Assembly (NCBI GenBank): GCA_022813625.1
Contig: JAKLMB010000004.1
Span: 124,001-188,000, forward strand
Length of the DNA: 64,000 bases
Reading direction: 5' to 3'
Origin: Aaosphaeria pasadenensis
Lineage: Eukaryota; Ascomycota; Dothideomycetes; Pleosporales
In this document: one piece after another, positions 57,481 through 64,000 of the stretch
Layout of the letters: each line of letters starts with the position of its first letter
How positions within the stretch are numbered: position 1 is the first letter of the stretch
Program-made: the position numbers and the translations under genes
Notes under the pieces: model-generated
Told to the model about the DNA's origin: nothing
Seen by the model: the letters and a program-made list of their open reading frames with translations, nothing else
The model's database searches: none

Positions 57481-58510
57481 TGGTGTTTGGATGTCGGAGC
57501 GTTGATATAGACCTTAGGTTGGTACTAGGTAGGTAGATCAGGTAAAGTATCGCGCAAAGAAGTTTGATATGGAAAGGAAGTAGACAATACAAACAAATGT
57601 AATGAACGGAACGTATTGTGCTGTATTTGTTGTATCTGCATTCCATGTGCCAATATACCTCAATATACCTCATGAATTATATTTATTGCACACCGTCAAG
57701 GCGGAGGGGTTACAGGCACAGGTACAACCAGGAGTGGCACATCGCAGATGGCGTGTGACAGACAGACAGACGCACACACACACATATCTTTATCTTCCAA
57801 GATCCGGGTGCTTCATGTCTTTGGTGCCGACTTTGTGTGATGCGCTTCGTTTTCCAGCCACGTACAGGCGTCATCCAAGCATGGCGGCTCTCGAACCTTA
57901 GTCGAGGTCCTTCTAGCACTACGCCTCCGCTTCGATATTCCACATGTAGGACGGATCCTAGCTCGTTATTGACTTCATGTTATTATTTCGCTCGCTGGTA
58001 AGCTCAAGCCTTGTGACAAGCCCGCCGAGCTCGCCGAGCTCGCCGAAGCAAACGGAGAATACTGGTCATGATCGTTTGCTAAGGTATGAATTCACGTACA
58101 ATATTGTATGTACCATACATAGGAGTGTAGAATTTCTGTTCATGGCCAAACTCGGACTAGCTTCAATTGCGTTATCAGAGCCACGACTTGCGATGATGAG
58201 GGGGGGCATGGGGGTCATCCCAATCCCAATCCCGCACCGCATCACTGATCATCAACACTAGGAATCCAACTAATACCTCGTAATTAGTACTGATAATCAA
58301 ACGTTCTTCTACCTTTACTTTTTTACACCCATTCAATTCATTAATGGGGACCTAGGTATACTGACCATGTGTTATAAAGGTCACTCATCCCAATCTCTTC
58401 CAACAGCCTCAGCCTCAGTCCTTTTGACATACCTAGATCGAACCAATCGAATGACATTGAGTTACCGTCACTGTCACTATTAACTATTATCACCACTAAC
58501 ATTACACCCC
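57481..58510. other. Intergenic region, MFS to amino-acid permease
   Basis: 1.03 kb. It has a GACA then CACA microsatellite near 57760-57784 and a CTCGCCGAG-type short repeat near 58025-58045. The C/T-rich stretch 58380-58500 is the likely permease leader. No coding signal. Confidence 0.4.
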
Positions 58511-60298
58511 ATGGCCGAAAATCCTAAGAAAGGTGTGCTCGACAACACACAATATGTCGATGAACGTGTGCATGTCCCCGAGGCCGCCGACGTTGGGGTA
58601 GGAGAGTTCAATCCCCTGCATCGAAAATTGAAGTCTCGACATCTACAGATGATTGCTATTGGTGGTACGTAGAGAGGTCTTTGTAAGGCCAGGCAAGACC
58701 TTTGTGTGCTCAACATCTTAAACTCCGTAGGAATCATTGGCCCTGGCCTACTCGTCGGATCGGGAAACGCTCTACGCCTTGCTGGCCCTGGTGGTATTCT
58801 CATCAGTTTCTCTCTTGTTGGAATCATCGTCTTCTTCGTTATGTAGGTTTTGCTCTACCTGCCTTAGGTTATATTAGCCCATATCGCTCATTGACGCACT
58901 CCAGGCAATCATTGGGAGAATTGGCAACTCTGATTCCCGTTACTGGATCCTTCACCGACTATGCTGAGCGATTTTACGACCGCGCATTGGCATTTGCCCT
59001 TGGTTGGGCATACTGGTATCTTTGGTTAACTGTGCTCTCCAATGAATACAATGCAATATCACTCGTCGTCATGTATTGGACGGACACGGTGCCTCAATGG
59101 GCTTGGATCTTGATATTTTGGGCTTTGTTCATATCGCTTTCCATGCTCGGAGTTTTGGCGTATGGCGAAGTCGAATTTTGGCTCAGTCTGATCAAAGTTA
59201 TATCCATCACCATCTTCTTCATCATTGCCATCGCCATTTCTACTGGTGGTATAGGACCTCAAAAAATCGGTTTCAAGTATTGGAATGATCCAGGCGCCTT
59301 TGCGGATTCCATCAATGGAGTTGCTCGAACCTTTGTCATTGCAGGTACGCTGTACGCAGGCACGGAGATGGTCGGAATCACGGCTGGAGAGTCTTCCAAT
59401 CCTCGGCGGGCTGTGCCTCGGGCCATCAGACAGGTCTTCTGGCGTATCCTGATTTTCTATGTTGGCATGATGTTCTTCATCGGTATTCTGATCCCTTACA
59501 ATGACCCTCGACTCCTGGGAAAAGGCTCGAAGACTGCAGCATCCCCACTCACAATCGCGCTATCTGACGCCAAAATTGCTCCGGCAGCACATCTAATCAA
59601 TGCTTTGATCGTCATCTCCGTGATCTCAGCTGGCAATTCGTCCTTGTACGTGGCCTCGAGAACGATCACTCATATGGCGCGCAACGGCATGGCTCCAAAG
59701 CTTCTCGGTAAGACGGACAAACGCGGTGTGCCGTGGGCTGCTTTGCTCTTCACCAACGTCTGCGCTTGTATCGCCTTCTTATCACAGTCCGCATCTGCCG
59801 GCACGCTCTATAACGCCTTGATGACACTCTCGGGCGTCGCGACATTTATTGTCTGGGCCGTCATCGAATTTGTGCACATCCGATTCCGTCAAGCTCTGAA
59901 CGCCCAGGGTGAAAGTGCAGATGATTTGCCATTCAAGGCTCTGTGGTATCCGTATGGAACATACTTCTGCCTTGCGGCCAACATCTTTCTCATATTTTTC
60001 CAAGGTGAGCATTATTAATACCCACTGCATGCCGGACTTGTGCAGTTCTGACAGATCCGCAGGCTACACGTGCTTCCTAAATCCATTCTCCGCACAGGAC
60101 TTTGTCATCAACTACATTCTCCTCCCCGTCTTCGTGCTCTTTTATGTCGTCTACAAGCTCTGGAACAAGACCATCGTCGTAAAAGTGCACGAGATTGACA
60201 TCTGGACGGGCAGAAGAGACGAAATTCCGCGCAGTCCTGACTCAGAAGCCAAACAGCGGTCTATCTGGCACCGCATCAGAAACGTGGTGATCGGTTGA
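58511..60298 (+). CDS. Amino-acid permease (AAT/APC superfamily)
   Basis: Four exons: 58511-58664, 58731-58842, 58905-60004, 60063-60298; introns of 66, 62 and 58 nt; 533 residues. The cytosolic N-tail is followed by the first-helix motif HLQMIAIGGIIGPGLLVGSG (family norm GGTIGTGLFVGSG), then QSLGELATLIPVTGSFTDYA, WYLWLTVLSNEYNAISLVV, AGTEMVGITAGESSNPRRAV and the helix with SAGNSSLYVASRTI. About twelve membrane helices in all. Fungal members are plasma-membrane proton symporters for amino acids. The altered first helix (IIGPGLL for TIGTGLF) touches the substrate-binding turn, so specificity may differ. The short exon 1 is required to supply the N-terminus. It lies next to the MFS gene and a secreted protease, which would fit peptide or amino-acid use. 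Confidence 0.93.
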
Positions 60299-61043
60299 GA
60301 CCGCTTCATGAGACTTCATAGCAATGATATGTGTGCTTTGCGAGTCTAGTAGATCGGATTGCTTATATGAATCGCTATCTAAGTTTTTCCAAAAGATGCC
60401 AAGTCGCGGATAATATTCACGTACTATATAACTTTCCTCATTCCCCGTCTAAGACGCTATATCGCCATTGCTGCCCCGCAATATGTTGTTTCATCAATCA
60501 AACCCGGCAAAATCTGTAAATCAAACCATGGGAGCATGGCGCCCGTGTTAAAAGGACTACAGAAGTAGGAGCAACTAGGTTCAAGTTTGTTTGAATGCAA
60601 AGTGTGCTGTTCCTACCCCACGGATCTCTGCCGCAAGCTTGCTCTACCACCTACTAGTAGAACAGTACTGCATCGACACAAGCTGATACCATACCTGCAT
60701 TTGATTTGCCGCCATTCGCTATAGTACCTCATTGAATCAATCAGATGAAATCCCAAATCCAATATGCAGGAACACTTTCCGTTTTATCCCGCAATCGGCA
60801 ATCGACAGGGGGCCCACGTCCACGTACCGAATCTCATCGCGGAGCTTGTAGATTATAACAATGGGAGATTTCAAAAGAACTGTATTTAAATCATCGATGG
60901 TGTTACCTTCCCCCGCGCCCGATGGCCCCAGAAGACGAAGGGCACATCCATTACGAGTCTGATTCGTGTTCTTCCAAAACAAGGAGCACTCGACCCTCTC
61001 GTCTATATCGTTACCATCGCCAAGTTGTGTTGAAAATAAGATC
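60299..61043. other. Intergenic region, permease to subtilase
   Basis: 745 bp with both the permease 3' end and the subtilase promoter. No coding signal beyond antisense shadows was found. Confidence 0.4.
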
Positions 61044-64000
61044 ATGTTGATACCTCTATCATTCGGCTCAGCGCTGTTGGTTTTCGTAGCGACTTCGCAA
61101 GCATTACCTTCCACTATCATCCCAGGAAGATTTCTTGTCGAATTCGAAGACCATGCGGTACATGACCTTCTACTTGCACACAGGAAAGAGCAGTCCATTG
61201 ACCATACGAACAAATAGGACCACACACTGTTTTCCCACCACCTCAAGCGCGACGGCCTATCCGCTCACCGCATCCTCACGACCGAGAGCGAGATCTTTCG
61301 CGCCGCTTCCTACAAAATCGACATTAGTACTCTCGGTGATGACCCACTCACCGTTCTTTCATCGATACCAGCAATCAAGAATATTTGGCCGGTTGAGGTG
61401 GTGGAGAGGCCGGATGATGCTCTCGCGTGGAAAGGGAGTGATCTGAATACTGCGCCTCTCAGCATTAAGAAGCAGGTTGGAAAGGTTGCCGTGAAAGGGG
61501 AAGGATTCACACCGCACGTACTAACACAGGTGGATAGGGTCCATGGGAGTAATATTACGGGAAGGGGAATCAAGGTTGGAATCGTAGATGATGGAGTATG
61601 CCGTTTATTGTCCCAATGGTTGGAAGTAGAACTATCTGTATGCTGATTTAGTCCTGCCAGATTGACTATAGGCATCCCGCTTTAGGTGGGGGATTTGGCC
61701 AAGGTAGAGTTATCTATGTTGGCTAGATTGAACGTACTGATCATCGGATAGGTTACCTCGTTGCTCGCGGGTATGATCATATTGGTGATGAGTATAGCCC
61801 ATATAGGGGAAACGACCCTGTCCCCGATGAGGATCCATTCACAGAGTGCGATGGCCACGGCACGCACGTTGCTGGCATCATCGCAGCCCAGGGGGTTGAA
61901 GATGGATTCAAGTTTCGAGGTGCTGCACCTGTACGTATACAACAAAATGCGTTCACAGTTCTCACCGGTAGTTTGTTATACTGAACTTTGGGGAAGGATG
62001 TCGAACTCGGCATGTACCGCGTCTTCAGCTGCGCTGGGAGTACTACGACGGACGTTGTCGCAGCTGGCATCAACAAGGCGTTCGCTGATGGGAACCACAT
62101 CATCACAGCATCGCTGGGTGCGAGGAGTGGATGGACAGAATCGACGCTGTCTGTTATCGCGGATCGGATCGCTGCGAAGGGAGTCATTCTGTGAGTTCTT
62201 CCATATCGCATCGTCTCCTGAATGCGTACCTGACACATACATTTGAAGAACATTTGCCCAAGGAAACAGTGGATCCACGGGTCCATTCTTTCCCGAGTCT
62301 CCAGGCACAGGCGCAGATGTGTTCGCCATAGGCTCAACAGCAAACAGCATTCTGCCTCGTGTCGTTATCAATTCAACATTCACCTCTGAGAACGGGACAT
62401 CTAAAGTGTTTGTCTGGACGTCTGGAAGCCCTCAGAACTGGGGAAATGCAACTCTGCCCCTTTATGTCGGGGATGGAAAGAATTGCGACGAGTTCACCAA
62501 TGCTGGGAACCTGACGGGATATGTGGTGCTTTTCAAGGGCACTAACTCTTGTGCGGACTGGTATAAAGCTGAATTTGCGGCGAGGAAAGGTGCGAAATAT
62601 GCGTTTATGTACAGAGATGGGTCTGAAGCGTACGTACATGAAGTTGCCTTGAGGATGTCCTTTACTAACCTTGTATCGTAGGACAAGTATCCTAAGCTTT
62701 CCTGATGAGTCTGGACTCGAGGCAATCGGATCGCTTCCCTTCAGTACGGCACGGGAATGGATTCAATTGTCTGAGAGTAGAAAGAAGGTCAATGTTCAAA
62801 TCACGGATCCGAAATACGCCGTGCAATTGTGAGCCAAGAGCCAATAATTTCCGCCTTAAGAGGACAAAAGTTGATAATTTGTAGTGTTGACGAGGTCCCA
62901 AACGTAGGGGGAGGTCTCATGAGCGGTTATAGCAGCTGGGGTCCTACGTTCGAGTTGGATATCAAGCCTGAGGTATCGGCCCCTGGAGGCGTCATCCTTT
63001 CCACTTGGCCCCGGTCTCTGGGGCGATATGCCGTTATCTCTGGGACATCGATGGTCAGTATCTTTTCCTCTATATTCTTTAATGCAATGTAGTACATGAC
63101 TAAATGTATGCAGGCTACTCCTTTGATAGCGGGTATCATTGCGTTGATATTGCAGGCCCGTCCAAGCATAACAGTTTCCGAGGTTCGCAGTTTGCTCACA
63201 ACGACCTCCAAGCCCCTCCACTACCTGAATGAATCAGGCCCGAATAATGATCTAGCACCGGTCGTACAGCAAGGCGGGGGAATAGCGCAAGCGTACGACG
63301 CCGTCCACTCAAATGGTATTCTCAGCATATCGAAGCTCATCCTCAACGACACCGAACACTTTGTCCAGTCCCATACTTTCACCATCAAGAATGTCGGAGA
63401 GAAAGATATCACCTACTCGCTGAGCCACGAGCCCGCGGCGACATTCCACACCTTCAGGCCCAAAAGCAAGACACCGTCCCTCCCAGGCAATCTCGAATTC
63501 GTGCCCTTCATCGCTGACGCCTCTTTCTCCTCTAACCCCGGCTCCCTCACCGTCCACGCTGGTTCGACCGGTAACATCACTGTAACGTTCACGCCACCAC
63601 CCTCTGTCAACCCAGCTCTCACCCCCGTGTACTCCGGCTACATCAAGTTGAATGCCTCAAACAATGCCGTCCTCTCCATCCCCTACCTCGGCGTCGCCAG
63701 CCGCATGCGCGACATCTCATTGTTCTCCAACCTCCACGTCACCGCCTCCACGGCCACCAACCCCACGATCGTCTCGCCACAAGGCACCGAGTTCACCCTT
63801 CCCATAAACCCAGACGGCAGCTGGTCAGATCCGGGCCCCAACGTGACGGTCCGCTACTCCTTCCCCATCTTGTACGAGGCCAGCACATCATTCGGCATCC
63901 CCCTGCTCGATCTGCACGTCTGGTCCGTCAACGTCACTGCCACCTCTCCGCCCAATGCCTCACTTCCGCTGGTGAAGGATTTCGGCCGCCTTTGGGGATA
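61044..64000 (+). CDS. Secreted subtilisin-like serine protease (S8, Vpr-like), 3' end beyond window
   Basis: Nine visible exons: 61044-61157, 61218-61595, 61661-61703, 61752-61930, 61997-62190, 62249-62629, 62682-62828, 62885-63053, and 63114 to the edge; about 830 residues so far. Signal peptide MLIPLSFGSALLVFVATSQA. An I9-type propeptide follows (PGRFLVEFED to LSSIPAIKNIWPVEVVE). Catalytic Asp in VDDGIDYRHPAL, His in DGHGTHVAGIIAAQG, Ser in SGTSMATPLIAG, with FAQGNSGSTGPF between; a PA-like insert lies before the Ser block. An Fn3/DUF1034-like C-terminal region starts near 63330. Intron 1 is exactly 60 nt and contains an in-frame TAG: unspliced reading would give a false stop, splicing gives FEDHADHTLFSHHL. 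Its donor (GTACAT) is weak. Extracellular peptide digestion is the likely role. Confidence 0.92.

Noticed and set aside
47778..60298. Secondary-metabolite biosynthetic cluster
   Set aside because: No PKS, NRPS, terpene cyclase, prenyltransferase or P450 is in the window; only accessory-type genes are seen, so the label is not justified.
61044..61217. Subtilase as a pseudogene because of an in-frame TAG
   Set aside because: A 60-nt intron removes the stop, and all eight downstream-connected exons keep phase with intact catalytic residues.

Overview
This is a gene-containing stretch of a filamentous ascomycete genome (Pezizomycotina; a Eurotiomycete is my guess, unproven). The evidence is short introns of 48-84 nt with GTRNGY-like donors and CTRAY branch sites, gene spacing of 0.3-1.7 kb in the flanks, and fungal-specific families: a Zn2Cys6 regulator, a DUF1746 protein, an ascomycete-type laccase and a Vpr-like subtilase. 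I rebuilt exon structures by hand from frames and splice sites. For each complete multi-exon gene the exon lengths sum to a multiple of three.

Left block (1-13974), mostly housekeeping genes in divergent pairs: the FACT subunit spt16 (cut by the left edge, minus) against a mitochondrial carrier; a Thr-rich secreted protein (minus, with an overlooked second exon) against a D-2-hydroxyacid dehydrogenase; a four-exon laccase with a ~205-residue N-terminal extension; then rcf1 (respiratory supercomplex factor) against a DUF1746/Dsc4-like membrane protein.

Central block (13975-42486): 28.5 kb in which the only supported gene is one bZIP transcription factor (24049-25926, minus), with about 10 kb of gene-free DNA on one side and 16.6 kb on the other. 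The DNA is full of simple repeats, G-rich tracts and dozens of copies of the short motif TACGGAGTA/TACTCCGTA, often fused into perfect palindromes. It also holds a ~118-nt near-perfect foldback (33866-33983). A 5.9-kb stretch (35.05-40.97 kb) lacks the motif altogether.

Right block (42487-64000): msh6 (mismatch repair, PIP box kept), then a run that looks like a small catabolic or accessory-metabolism group: two short-chain dehydrogenases, a GMC oxidoreductase, a Zn2Cys6 regulator, a divergent MFS transporter, an amino-acid permease and a secreted subtilase running off the right edge. The regulator/transporter promoter carries five CGGCCG palindromes in 352 bp, a strong candidate for the regulator's own binding site. 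No PKS, NRPS, terpene synthase or P450 is present, so a secondary-metabolite cluster is not shown. No complete tRNA, rRNA, CRISPR or intact transposon was recognised.
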